Source of the DNA: Pegoplata infirma
Lineage: Eukaryota; Arthropoda; Insecta; Diptera; Anthomyiidae
Length of the DNA: 64,000 bases
Assembly (NCBI GenBank): GCA_963921195.1
Contig: OY992539.1
Location: 99,642,964-99,706,963, forward strand
Reading direction: 5' to 3'
The stretch's first letter is position 1, and the number at the start of each line of letters is the position of its first letter. Both the position numbers and the translations under genes were made by a program. The notes beneath the pieces were generated by a model. It was not told the DNA's origin and ran no database searches. It saw only the letters and a program-made list of their open reading frames with translations. Positions 11,598-23,460 of this stretch are shown here, one piece after another.

Positions 11598-11977
11598 AAT
11601 TTTCCCTGCCCCCTTGTACCCGCGCATCCCCTCTATCATTACATAAAATTTAAAAAATCTAACATTTTTTCACTTTTCTCGGAAAGGAGAAAATTGGATC
11701 TGTGCTTCAGATCCAATATTTTTGTGTGTTAATATCGACCCCAAATGGCAATTTTTCCAACACCGACGTAAAAAAGTATAATTTGCACCACCCTAATACA
11801 TCGGTAATCTAATTATGTAAATATAAAAATTTCAATTTAAAAAGAGGTCAGTCACATATTGTATCTACTGAACTACTTTTAGTAACATACAGTAGCTTAC
11901 ACTTTAAATCGTCCAATAGATAGAAATTCTTAAAAAAAAACAAGTTAACAACATAATTGATTCTCACCCTTGATAGA

Positions 11978-12803
11978 AAACAAGTAGAAAAGTTAAATTC
12001 GACTAAGCCGAATCTATGAATACCCTCCACAATGCTCTTTTTAAGTAATAGGTAATCTTCTAACGTGAAAAAAAGAACATTTTTGATTGGAAATATTTTA
12101 TTTTGTGTAAAAAACATTTTTTAGTACTTTTTGAAGAAAAAAAATAATTTATTAAATTTTTTTTTGTGTAAATTTTATTTTCAGGTAAACATTTTTTTCG
12201 AGTGTATTTTTTTTTGTGTGAAAATATTTTTGAGTGACAAAAATACGTTGTAAACTATTTTTGTGATTTTCAAATGTTTTTGAAACTTGTTTAACGGCTT
12301 TTCAACCGTGAATTTAAAGTGAAAATAATCTGAAATTCACGGTTTTGCTAATAGCTTTTGAACCACTGGACTGATGTGGCTGAAATTCAATACGAGCTAG
12401 GCCAGGGGAACGGAAACATTTATGTCATGCGTCAGCATCCTCAGATTTGCCTTTCGAAAGTTAGCGTGTTTTTATATCGTAAATTCACGAAAAACCCTTG
12501 CCTTTTGCTCATAACTTTTGAACCACTGGACCGATTTCGCTGGATTGCAATACCAACCTGACCAGGTAAATGCGCAATATATATACCAAACTTCAGGAGC
12601 CTCCGTAAAGTCTTTCAAAAGTTACCGTGTTTTCAACAGACAGACAGACAGACGGACGGACGCACGGACATCGCTAGATCGTCTTAGAATCGATCGAGGA
12701 TCATGAATATATATACTTTATAGGGTCCCAGACCAATATTTCGAGGTGTTACAAACGGAATGACAAACTTATATATACCCTCTATCACTAGAGTGGAGGG
12801 TAA
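11978..12803 (+). mobile_element. mini-me element copy with short GACA/GACG tract
   Basis: It starts AACAAGTAGAAAAGTTAAAT with the 5' box TTCGACTAAGCCGAATC, and carries two tandem ~160 bp blocks around CTTTTGAACCACTGGAC. The tract of CAGA then CGGA units is at about 12638-12671. It then has the core ATCGCTAGATCGTCTTAGAA, a (TA)n tract and the end TATCACTAGAGTGGAGGGTA. It is the closest full relative of the element carrying the giant array, so it shows the unexpanded state. Confidence 0.8.
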
Positions 12804-13307
12804 AACAAAAAAAGAGTTAGAGAAATGAAGAAAACAAGAAAATGTTTGACAGATACAACCGCAAAATACATAGTCGCTCGTTTTTCTCATTTTCCTTCTA
12901 CATATAAAATTTTTTCGACTTGATGCTTGAGTAAGTTGAAGTTCTTATACTCAAAAACTTAAATATATAAAGACTATGCAAGAGTCAATTCTTTTTGACG
13001 TTTAAAGGTGGTGTTAGTTTTACAAATGGTATCTGGGAAAGCTTGAAATTTTGTTTACCTTTTATTTTTCGTTTAATTTTGCTGGTTGTTTTGATTTAAT
13101 TATATTCATTTCTTTTTTTTATTATGTATTTTTTTATTTTCAAGTGACACAACAATAATTTTCATTCATAATTTTAAAATTTTTTAATGTTTATTTTTCG
13201 TTATTCCCAAATCGTTCCCAAATACTTTCCAAAAAAAGATTGCCATCTGTAGATATCGACTTCGTTATTACTGACACTACTATTCATGAGTTACCCCTGC
13301 TTATACT
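12804..13307. other. AT-rich spacer, nothing recognised
   Basis: No repeat termini, splice-supported frame or RNA gene seen between two mini-me copies. Confidence 0.4.
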
Positions 13308-16252
13308 AAACAAGTAAAAAAGTTAAATTCGGCCTTGCCGAATGTAATGATACCCTCCATAATTTCAAAAAGATTATTGCAAACAACTTTATTTAAAAGG
13401 AAATTACTTTTGAAAAAAAAAAAAATTGAAAAAAAATTTCCGGGAAAAAAAAATTTGGTAAAAAAATCCGCGATTTTTTTCTTTTTTTGTCAAAAAATAT
13501 GTTCGTACTTGTTTAAATACCATTTGGTGTTCAATTATGTTTACATATGTCAACCAGAAGCCAAATTAAAGCATTTTGTATTTTTAGGTTATGTTGAATG
13601 TACTGAAATTTTTGAGGTGTGCTTACATTTTCGTTCATAACTTTTGAACCGCTGAACCGATATCGCTCAAATGCCATACCAAATTAAAAGGAAATTACTT
13701 TTGAAAAAAAAAAAATTGAAAAAAAATTTCCGGGAAAAAAAATTTTGGTAAAAAAATCCGCGATTTTTTTCTTTTTTTGTCAAAAAATATGTTCGTTCTT
13801 GTTTAAATACCATTTGGTGTTCAATTATGTTTACATATGTCAACCAAAAGCCGAATTAAAGCATTTTGTATTTTTAGGTTATGTTGAATGTACTGAAATT
13901 TTTGAGGTGTGCTTACATTTTCGTTCATAACTTTGAACCGCTGAACCGATATCGCTCAAATGCAATACCAAACTTCTCGGGAGAACTTCCAATATATATG
14001 TTAAGTTTTAGTCATCTCTGTGCAATATTTTGTCTGCGAGAGCATTTTCCACAGACGGACAGACGGACAGACGGACATCGCTAGAATGTCTTAAAATCGA
14101 TCGGACATCATGAATATATATGGGGCATTCCAAGCCAAATCACTCACTTTTAGACCCGACCCCTTACGATTTATTTTATTTTTGGATATGTTTTAGTACT
14201 TATTAAATGCAACTTGGACGCCAATTTTCAGCCTTTTATTTCAAGATGGTGTTGAGTAATCAATTTTTCAAAATGGCGATTTTCTCAAAAAAATTAAAAA
14301 ATTTAAATTTTTAATTAATTTTGACCATTGAAAAATATAGATATTTTAAAAAAAGTTGGACAACGTTTTGTTGGTATTTAAATGTAGTTTTAGAAAATAA
14401 ATATGAAAAAATTATTCGAAGTAATTATCACTTATTTTTTGACGTTTAAAAATTAAAATCGACTTTTTGAAAAAGTCCGAAACCTTCGATTTTTTTGTAA
14501 AAAATTACAAAAATTGTACTCTAAATTACGCAACTTTTAAGCCATAATTCGAGATGTGATCATAATTCTTTCTATTTTTTTTTTAAATTTTTAAAATTGC
14601 ACCTTTTATTTTTTGGCTCTGATTTATTTTATATGGTGCTCCAAAAAAAAAAAATTTGGTAGATATTGACCCTAACTTACCCTAGATATATTCATTTCGA
14701 GGTAAAAATACGTCTCACAAAAATTTAGAACGATCGGAAATGGGTAAGGCGTTTAGCATGGTCCTTGAAGTTTAAAAAACGGATTACAAGGAAAAATATG
14801 AATTTTTTTCTGTTTTCGCAATATTTTTGGTATTTTAAGTTAAGTTTTATTTCAAGCAATTACGGAATTGTGATGTAGAGTAAAATACCTTTCTAATAAG
14901 GTACTAAAAACTTAAATCGGTTGAAAATCAGCCAAGTTATTACAACTTCCCCAGGCATCTAGCGTGTGTCATACCGCTTGATTAAAGAATACGAGTCTCT
15001 TTTTTTAAATTTATTGAAATTTTCTACTGTAATAACATTTTTTCATTATTCGTGTTTCAGTGTAATATTTTTTTGGTTTTTCCAAATTTTAAAACAAAAA
15101 AAAAAATTTTTTTTTTAAATAGATATTTCAAAAGGGTGTTGAAAATGCAGGCATTTTTAGCATTAATTTAAAACATGTTAGCAAAACACAATATGAAAAA
15201 TACTTGTCATCTTATTACATTTGAACTTGAAGAATAAAAAAATGTTATTACAGTAGAAAATTTCAATGAATTTCAAAAATCGGATTGTATTGCTTAATCA
15301 AGTTGTCTGCCACACGTTAGATGCCTGGGGAAGTTGTAATAACTTGGCTGATTTTCAACCGATTTTAGTGTTTAGTATCTTATTAGAAAGGCATTTTACT
15401 CTACATCATAATTCTGTAATTGCTTGAATTTAAACTTAACTTAAAATACCAAAAATATTAAGAAAACAGAAAAAAATTCATATATTTTCTTGTAATCCGT
15501 TTTCTAAATTTTAAGGCCCATGAGGAACGCCTTACCCATTTCCGATCGCTCTAAATTTTTGTGAGACGTATTTCTACCTCGAAATTAATATATCTAGGGT
15601 AAGTTGGGGTCAATATCTACCAATTTATTTTTTTTGGAGCACCATATAAAATAAATCAGAGCCAAAAAATAAAAGGTGCAATTTTTAAAATTTAAAAAAA
15701 AAATAGAAAGAATTGTGATCACATCTCGAATTATGGCTTAAAAGTTGCGTAATTTAGAGTAGAGTTTTTATAGTTTTTTACAAAAAAATCGAAGGTTTCA
15801 GACTTTTTCAAAAAGTCGATTTTAATTTTTAAACGTCAAAAAATAAGTGATAATTATTTCGAATAATTTTTTAATATTTTTTTTCTAAAACTACATTTAA
15901 ATACCAACAAAACGTTGTCCAACTTTTTTTAAAATATCTATATTTTTTAATGGTCAAAATTAATTGAAAATTTAAATTTCTTAATTTTTTTGAGAAAATC
16001 GCCATTTTGAAAAATTGAATACTCAACATCATCTTGAAATAAAGGGCTGAAAATTGGTGTCCAAGTTGCATTTAGTAAGTACTAAAACATATCCAAAAAT
16101 AAAATAAATCGAAAGGGGTCGGGTCTAAAAGTGAGTGATTTGGCTTGGAATGCCCCATATACTTTATGGGGTCCCAGACCGATATTTCGATGAGTTACAA
16201 ACGGAATGACAAACTTATATATACCCTCTATCACTAAGTGGAGGGTATAAAA
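13308..16252 (+). mobile_element. mini-me element copy with internal duplication, interrupted by a foldback element
   Basis: It starts AACAAGTAAAAAAGTTAAAT with TTCGGCCTTGCCGAA, and ends with TATCACTAAGTGGAGGGTAT. A ~295 bp segment (about 13388-13680) is tandemly duplicated at 13683-13980 with few differences. The GACA/GACG tract is at about 14050-14083. The (TA)n tract after the core is interrupted at 14121-16157 by a foldback element. Frames at 13335-13640 and 13745-13930 are the two duplicate copies, not genes. Confidence 0.8.
14121..16157. mobile_element. Giant foldback element (TGRGGCATTCCA family), TA duplication
   Basis: It begins TGGGGCATTCCAAGCC and ends with the exact reverse complement. 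The whole ~2.04 kb is an inverted repeat with arms of roughly 900 bp (14121-~15050 and ~15230-16157) around a short loop. The host (TA)n tract totals five TA units around the insertion against four in intact copies, implying a 2 bp TA duplication (14119-14120, 16158-16159). There is no transposase frame. The same terminal motif occurs at 61335-63144. Confidence 0.85.
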
Positions 16253-16828
16253 AATAGTTCTTAGACCAAAAAATAAGCATTTAATAATTTTGTGATAGTT
16301 TTCGACTTTTTATACGAAATTTAAAGTGAAACTTATATGATTAATTATATATTTACTAAAAATCGCGTTGTTAAAAATTGTTTTATGGTTTTAATTACAC
16401 TCAAAACAAAACTTTATCAAAAAGGATATTTTTACTAAATTCTCTATCATTCAAATTTATAAATTAACAGACATTTTACTGCGTTTTACTGATTCTGTTT
16501 GTTGAATTTCAAAATTTTTTGAACATGTTTTTAGAAGATTTTGAATTACTTTGCTGTCATTATTTTTTAAGAACATTTTAATTTTTTTTTTTTTTTCAAA
16601 TTGATATTTTTTTTATTCAATAACCCAAACAGTATAATATACTCCATATTAGGGACAATTGTCATTAAATTTGTATACTGGTGATATTCTCTTAATTTCG
16701 CAATAACTTTTTTATTTGTAAATTAGTTGGTACCTGTGAATATAGGTAAGTTAAGGCAACCTTAAAGAGTAATTGTACAAAGGCACTGTGCAAAAGATCT
16801 CATTAGTTTGTGGTAAGGAACGTTTAAG
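16253..16828. other. AT-rich spacer, nothing recognised
   Basis: An isolated ACACTCAAAACAAAAC near 16396 resembles a CACTC terminus, but no partner end was found. Confidence 0.35.
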
Positions 16829-17544
16829 CAGCGATGCAAACTATTTCAAACCAAAAAGCGTCGGCTGAGCAGTTAAAAAGGGTTAAAAAGGGCTAAACTC
16901 AAAACTTTTTGTGTTTTTCAGATTTTTTTTTTAATTTGTGTTTTTAAGAGATCGATCCTACGTTCTAATGAAAAACTAGGCTTATTAAAAAAAAATTATT
17001 GAAATATTTGATAATAATTTGACTTAAAAATGTAGAATTTAAAAGAAATTGCTAAGATTTGAGTTTTATTGGTTTTATTTAATTTTTGCAGAAATACTTT
17101 TTGATGTATTTATTGACATCCAATTTTTACTTTTAAAGAAATTCATGACACTAAATGGTTTCTCCACTTCTGCATTTAAATAAAAATTTCCAATTAAATC
17201 AGTACAAACGATGACAACTTCAAAATCTGATTTTCAACCATACAATTTTTGAAACAGTGTATTTCGATCAAAAATTAATCTGTTTCATCTAAGATTTTCC
17301 GAGTTTTTGATTCCATTTCATGATTTATAATTTCATGTATAAAGAATATGCAACTTTATTTTAGAAAACATTGTGGCCAAACAGGTAACATTGTGGCAAA
17401 ATATTAACAAATGACTCCAAAATTTAACAAATGGTTAAAATGTGGCTAAAAGGACTAAAAAATATAACAAAAAAAAAACCGTAAAAAAATAAAAGGACCA
17501 AAAGAAAAAAATATAGCCCCAAAAGGGCTAAGTTGGCATCACTG
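16829..17544. mobile_element. hAT-type MITE, CAGYGATGC termini
   Basis: Ends are CAGCGATGCAAACT at 16829 and AGTTGGCATCACTG at 17544, an imperfect inverted repeat. Adjacent 8-mers CGTTTAAG and CTTTTAAA match at six of eight positions, consistent with an eroded hAT duplication. Subterminal 'aaaagggctaa' motifs occur near both ends in mirrored orientation. No open transposase frame. Confidence 0.65.
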
Positions 17545-18336
17545 CTTTTAAAGTTGAAAAATATAAAAGAGCGGTTGATACATTTGTGAAAATTGTTGTC
17601 TAATGTTTTATACTTTTAGGTGCGTTAAAGCTATTACCCCAAATTTAATATCGCTTAATCAAAAGACTTAGGCAATTATTTATTGGAGGTTCAGAGGATG
17701 TACCATCATTAAGAAAAAAGTACATGGACTTAAAATTTTGATAAAACTTTTTTTTAAATTTTAAATTTTTCGAGGTTTTTAAAATTCAAATTACTAGGAA
17801 AAGTCTCTACCAATAGACAGTTTTCCTTGTTTTTTAAAAAACAAATTTGGATCGAAATTTACATTTTGTTTTGTAATTTTACAATTTTTTTTTTGTAATT
17901 TTACAAATTTCCGAGATAATTTTACAAAAAAAATCTAGTAAATTCACGAGAATTCCTTTTAATTTTAATGCGCCAAAAAAACCATAAATTTAAAATTTTT
18001 TTGGTAAAAAGCTTGAAAAATTGCTAGGAATTCTCGTAAAATAGTAGCTCATTAAAGTTGATTTTATTCGACCTTTGTATTTATAAATAAAAATGCTTTT
18101 ATTTCGAGCTCGAGGAAAGTATTGAAAATAAATTTTATTTTTATTTGTTGCAGATATTTCGATACTCTTTGAGTATCATCATCTGGGCTTGTAAAAATAT
18201 AATTTATATATAACACCGACTTTAAAATTACTGTTCTTTCCTTTACATCGTCTATTATTAAACTTTAATAATTAAACTTTAATAATTAAACTTTAATAAT
18301 TAAACTTTAATAATAGACGATGTAAAGGAAAGAACA

Positions 18337-20323
18337 CACTCAAAATAATCACTCTGTTAAATTACAGAGATACTCTGCTGATCCAGCAGAAAATACCATA
18401 GAATTCCAACCAGCAAGATTTTTTGTTATTTTACGAAGAAAACTCAGTAAAATGGTTTGGACAGTTAAAAAACTGTAAAATTACATAGTTTCTAGTAAAA
18501 TATTAGTTAAATGGGATCACAATTTTACAGATAAATACTCTGTAAATTTACATATATTTGTAAAAACTCTGTAAAACTATTTCGATAAAAAAACTGTAAA
18601 TTCACAGAATAATCTGTAAAATGTTGATATGAAACCAGAAGTTTTTCAAAAAACTTCTGAAAACTTAATTACTTTTTGTTAAATTTATTTGATCTCAAAC
18701 TTTAAACATGAAATAATTGGGAACAAAAATAACAACATACATATTTATAATAAAAAAACTTCTTAAGTGTTTCTTCACAATACAGCAGCAAGCAGCTGAG
18801 CAGCAAAATTTTTACATGTATTTTGTTGTTGCCGCAACAACAAAACACATGTAAAAATTTTGCTGCTCAGCTGCTTGCTGCTGTATTGTGAAGAAACACT
18901 AAAGTTGTCATTCTAACGGCATTTTTAATTTTGTTTAACTTTGAGTGCATGAACTCCAGAACTTCTCTGCTTCAAAAACATTAACAGTCTGACCCGCCAT
19001 CAAAATTATTCCTTGCGTATTACGTATATTTTAAATTATTAAAACTCATATATTTAGTGATGCATTTAAAGCTGTGTTTATATCATACCAGAGTATTAAG
19101 ACCTGTCAAAAAATCGTGTGTAATATGATTTTGTTGACAGTCCAATAAGACTTTTGATTTTATGAAATATTTCAAAAAATGGCTGTGTGTTATTAGATTT
19201 GCATACAAACAGCTGTTTTTTAAAATGTCTTTTGATTTTGTTTATGATTTTTTGGCAGTATTAAGACTTTGATAATATTTTACTTTCTTAAAATCTAAAG
19301 ACTCGGTGGGATAATATAAACACACCTTAAGCGGTAGATGTTTACCGATGTTTTTATAAATTAATAAATGAATGTCAAAATTGCGTTTTCTTTTACAACT
19401 TTCATAAACTTAAAGAAAAAACAAAAATTTAAATGATCCTGATTAAATGCGTTTCCCACTTTAATGGTGCGCACGCAAAACGTTATATGTTAATTTCTTG
19501 TTTAAATTCACTTTATAATTGTAAGTGTCAACTATAAGAATTCATATTGTTCGACAGTAATGTGCAAGAAGCATGGATAAGTAATAACTTGACACAAAAT
19601 AAAGGAAATTGCCATCATTTAAATGAGCCCGCTTAAATGATTCGCACGCAAATGTTAGATATTCTCACGTTTTTTTTTTTCATATACTTCTCATTTTCAG
19701 TGCCACATTTGTGCGGGGACATTCTAATAAACACTTTTATAAAATTAAAAGGAAATCGTTTAAGAATGTCTTGACTTTCCTTGTATATATTTTTTAATGC
19801 GGTTGATATGGCTTTTACACAACGGTGACTTTTTGATCTCTAATCAACTTCTGATTCTCAGTAGTGTTGACAATTGGCAAATGCCATCGTGTAAATTTCC
19901 TCACTTTAATGCTTCCAAATTGTTAATTTTATTTTTGTGAAGATTACGAGTTTTTTACAAGTACCTCCAATTTTGTAAAGAGGTATTGCAATAATTGGAA
20001 GTTTTTTGAAGAGATTTTTATTTGAAAACTGAATTACAAAGCAATAAGTAAAATTACAGATGAAATTTAGTATTTTGGTTTCCAGAAAATACAAAGTATT
20101 TTTCTAAAATCTATATTTTAACAAAAAACTCTGTTTATTGTCTGCAAAATAAAGATTACAAAGTAAAAAGTTAAACTACAGATAAAATTTTGTTTTTCGC
20201 TCAGAAGAAAATACAAAGTATTTTCCTAAAATCTGTATTTTAGCAGATAACTTTGTCAAATATCTGTCGAATTGAGATTACAGTCACTTTACAGAGTATT
20301 TAACAGAGTAATTATTTTGAGTG
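18337..20323. mobile_element. CACTC-terminated element (AATAATYACTCTG subfamily), nested
   Basis: The left end is CACTCAAAATAATCACTCTG at 18337; the right end read inward is CACTCAAAATAATTACTCTG from 20323. The TIR is about 25 bp with one mismatch. A CA dinucleotide is duplicated (18335-18336, 20324-20325). The empty site gaaCAgtaatttt is independently visible in the opposite arm of the enclosing foldback. The interior has no transposase but holds the 135 bp palindrome at 18766-18900. Confidence 0.8.
18766..18900. repeat. 135 bp near-perfect palindrome
   Basis: Two 67 bp arms with one mismatch (A/G in ACATGTATTTTG vs its partner) around a single C. The stem includes CAGCAGCAAGCAGCTGAGCA. It starts AGTGTTTCTTCACAATACAG and ends with its complement. 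Either a tiny palindromic MITE or a hairpin RNA precursor; transcription is unknown. Confidence 0.85.
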
Positions 20324-20475
20324 CAGTAATTTTAAAGTCGGTGTTATATATAAATTATTTTTTACAAGCCCAGATGATGATACTCAAAGAGTATCAAAAT
20401 ATCGGCAACAAATAAAAATAAAATTTATTTTCAATACTGGCCTCGAGCTCGAAATAAAAGCATTTTTATTTAAAG

Positions 20476-21035
20476 CTCATTTCAAATTTATTTTATTTTC
20501 TTGTGGTAAGGCTGTATATATGTAGTTATTTATAACAACTGAGTAAACTTGTGTTTAAAATCAATATTTTGTATTACCTTAACAAAATTATCGTATACCA
20601 TTTCGCAATAATGATAAAAAAAAAAATTTTATACTTTTCGTAACAATATTAAGTAACAAAATATATATTAGAGTTCGAGTATTTTTATATCTATATTAAA
20701 TTGTCAATGTGGCGACACACGTCAATCCTGTGCAGCAAATATGACTAATCTAACCCACGTTCAACAAACAGATGGTGGAACATATTCATACCATCATACG
20801 GCATTTGTTAATTTTCAAAATAAAAACAAAACAAGAAAATACAATCCACTTGTGCTAAACAAAATCATAACAATAGTTTGGAAACAAAAGGACTTTAAGG
20901 GATACTTATGTTAATGTGCACTTGACACAATCCACAAAACTATAGCAATGGAAGTGTGGAACGTAAAATTCTCTGTGTATGTATACCATAACATGCGTGC
21001 ATTAAAATTACGATTTATTTATTTTTTTGCCTATT
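20476..21035. other. AT-rich spacer, nothing recognised
   Basis: No repeat ends or domain-bearing frames seen. Confidence 0.4.
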
Positions 21036-21072
21036 TTAAGCCGGATTACAAAATATTAAAATTTTTTTTTTA

Positions 21073-21300
21073 TACTTTACCATTTCGTCTTCTGTGTCAA
21101 GTGATGCTGTTAATTCGAGTAATTCAATTTCGTTATCATTTAGTAAATGTTGCTGCTTAATATCAAGCGCCTCGTATTCTTCTAGATCAATGACGAGGTT
21201 TTCACATTCATCCATCTTATATTGTAGGTTGGCTTTTTCTATTGCAGCCCCCTGAGTAGGCGGGCCTTGATATATTGAATTTTCAACCTTGCAGCCGTTT
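21073..21300 (-). CDS. Candidate isolated exon, acidic helical protein (unassigned)
   Basis: The minus-strand frame reads GAAIEKANLQYKMDECENLV, then a Glu/Asp/Leu-rich run (LEEYEALDIKQQ, NDNEIELLELTASLDTEDEM), unlike the surrounding repeats in composition. A plausible donor ATG|GTAAAG (phase 0) closes it near 21081. Candidate acceptors are CTACTCAG before GGGGCT or GCAAG before GTTGAA, both phase 0 but with weak pyrimidine tracts. It has no upstream ATG of its own. It could be a coiled-coil exon of the minus-strand host gene, of another gene, or a transposon relic. Phase compatibility allows splicing between 54122 and 6061. Function not recognised. Confidence 0.4.
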
Positions 21301-21319
21301 TTCACAAAATACAACTTTT

Positions 21320-21949
21320 TTTTCTTTACCCTTATAGAGTTTATAATAAAGGTAACTTTTTAAATTTAATATATTTTCTTTTTTAAGTATTTTAGTTACA
21401 TTTGCAATAACAATTGAGCTGTTTTATGTGTAATACAATAAAACATTTTTCAACTTAACAAAGAAAGTCCTTGAGCTAAGGACACTTTTCACTATTTCTT
21501 TTTCTGGTACAAATTTTAAGATTTACATGTTAGTTTTATAATTTATTTTTTTAAATTAATATTTTCTTGTTATTTATATGTATTTTTCTCAATTTATTAA
21601 CTTTTCAATATATTTTTCACCACTTTATAGATATTTATAACAACGACCGTAACGTTTTAATTCTTCTGTATATAAAATGTCTATGACACTGGAAGTTCTG
21701 GGTTTTTCTTAGTACTGCAATTTTTACTTGTGTGGATTGCGTGATTTTCCCATAATACATGCGCATTAAATAGAAAAACAAATAAAAAATTCTTAAAAAT
21801 AAGAAAAATATATTAAATTTGACATTTGTTTTTATGGGGTTGTTTTTAACATCCTGATACTTGTGGTGACATCTATAAGAAATTATTTAAACAGTTGGTG
21901 GTTTATGTCGTTGCTTTTGATGAAAATAGTGTTCTTAAAAAGTATTTTT
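21320..21949. other. AT-rich spacer, nothing recognised
   Basis: No termini or coding signal; it ends at the 8 bp duplication GTATTTTT (21942-21949) of the hAT element that follows. Confidence 0.4.
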
Positions 21950-23408
21950 CAGGGTTGGCAACCGAAACGAATAACGGTATCGGTAACGGTATTGGTATTA
22001 CATATTTTTTATATCGGTAACGGTAAAGGTAACGGTATTTTCGATTATTTAGGTAACGGTTAACCGTTACCGAAACAACGATACCGGTACGTACCGGTAT
22101 TATGAATAAAATTTACCCAACATGTTAAAAAGTCACAAATTTTTTAAAAACACGTAAAAACTGAAAAATGTTGTGCATTTCAATATATAATTATATAGAA
22201 GTACTTAATATTTTAATTAATTAACACAGAATTAAATTAAAGTATTCACGGAATATTGTAATTCAACAAATAAATCATTGATTTTTTACGTGTTTATAAG
22301 ATTTCTCTGCCCAATCAGCAGTAATATCTGAACTTTGAGCCATTTAAGAAATCTGATGGTTTTAGCAGAGTCTGCAGAAAAATGCGTCAAGACCACAGAT
22401 AAATCTGCGGCTTTAAGTTGAAAAATCTTCTGATTTCAAATAAACAGCCTGAACATCGAATTTATATTTTATTAAAGTAAAAAATACTTATTTTTGTTAA
22501 AAACTGTTATAAAAAAAGCGAAGTTTTTCATTTCAATAAACTTTTCAAATTTTTTTCATTTTTTTTCTAGAAAATGTTCTTTCAAACAAGACAATTACTG
22601 TAAAATTATTAAAATAATCAGCTGATTCTTTCACATTTGATTAATTTTTAGTTTTATTCGTTTAAATTAAACAAAAATTAAAAAAAATGCCAACAAATTT
22701 TTTGGTAAAATTACAATATAATCTGCTAAAATTTTAACAAAAATATTTTTTAAAATAAGCAAACAGAGTCAGTAAAACACAGAAAAATGTCTGTTATTTT
22801 TTAAAACTTAATGACAGAGAATTAAGTTAGAAGTATTCATTATAACAGAAAAATCTGGTAAAAGCTTTCTAATTCAAACTGAAAGTTGTTTTACAGATTT
22901 TCCGACAGAGTTTTTCTTCAGACTGTACGACTCTCCACGCTTACCTGCGTGGATGACAACGCCAGCAAAACTTGAGCGAATCAGGTTTGTCGTGGCACTC
23001 ACTTTTCTCTTCAGAAATTTTTAGGGAAATAGCGAATGTGATCATTGGTTGGACTGATTTCCACATAATTTAGAAAATTGCGAATGTGATCATTGGTTGG
23101 ACAGACTTTTTCATTGTTTTTGCCCAAATGACAATCCGGTTTACAATGAATAAAAATTTATTTATTTTACCAACATTAAAAATATTTTAATTTGATTTTT
23201 ATCTGCAAAAAAACTAAAAAAAAGTAATATTAAGACAACCGAAACAAAACCGATATAATACCGGTAAAAATCCGAATAAAGGTAATGGTTTTTAATCGGT
23301 AACGGTATTTAAAATTTTTTATTTCGGTATTGGTAACGGTAACGGTAGTCAATATTAAAGGGTTTTTAATCGGTAACGGTATTGAAAGGGTAACGGTAGC
23401 CAACACTG
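21950..23408. mobile_element. hAT-type non-autonomous element with GGTAACGGTA subterminal repeats
   Basis: Termini are CAGGGTTGGCAACCG (21950) and CGGTAGCCAACACTG (23408). A perfect 8 bp GTATTTTT duplication flanks it (21942-21949, 23409-23416). Both subterminal zones (21960-22110, 23225-23400) are packed with GGTAACGGTA/CGGTATTGG motifs, candidate transposase binding arrays. The interior has a direct repeat around GCGAATGTGATCATTGGTTG (about 23030-23100). No transposase. A second copy is at 56648-57760. Confidence 0.88.
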
Positions 23409-23460
23409 GTATTTTTTGACAAAAGAAGACTTCTGTTATGTTTAAATACTCATATTATAT

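Larger units (their letters stand above)
18085..20475. mobile_element. Older foldback element split by a nested CACTC element
   Basis: The left arm (about 18085-18240; TTTCGAGCTCGAGG..., TTTGAGTATCATCATCTGGG..., ACACCGACTTTAAAATTACTG) is mirrored at about 20326-20475. Between the left arm and the insertion is a second hairpin: TTCTTTCCTTTACATCGTC (18236) and its complement (18313-18334) around four 15 bp 'taataattaaacttt' units. Removing 18337-20323 plus one CA restores continuous symmetry. Confidence 0.7.

Noticed and set aside
11391..11732. Lys-rich and Phe-rich frames around the G20 run
   Set aside because: Low-complexity purine/pyrimidine tracts read on both strands; no splice or domain support.
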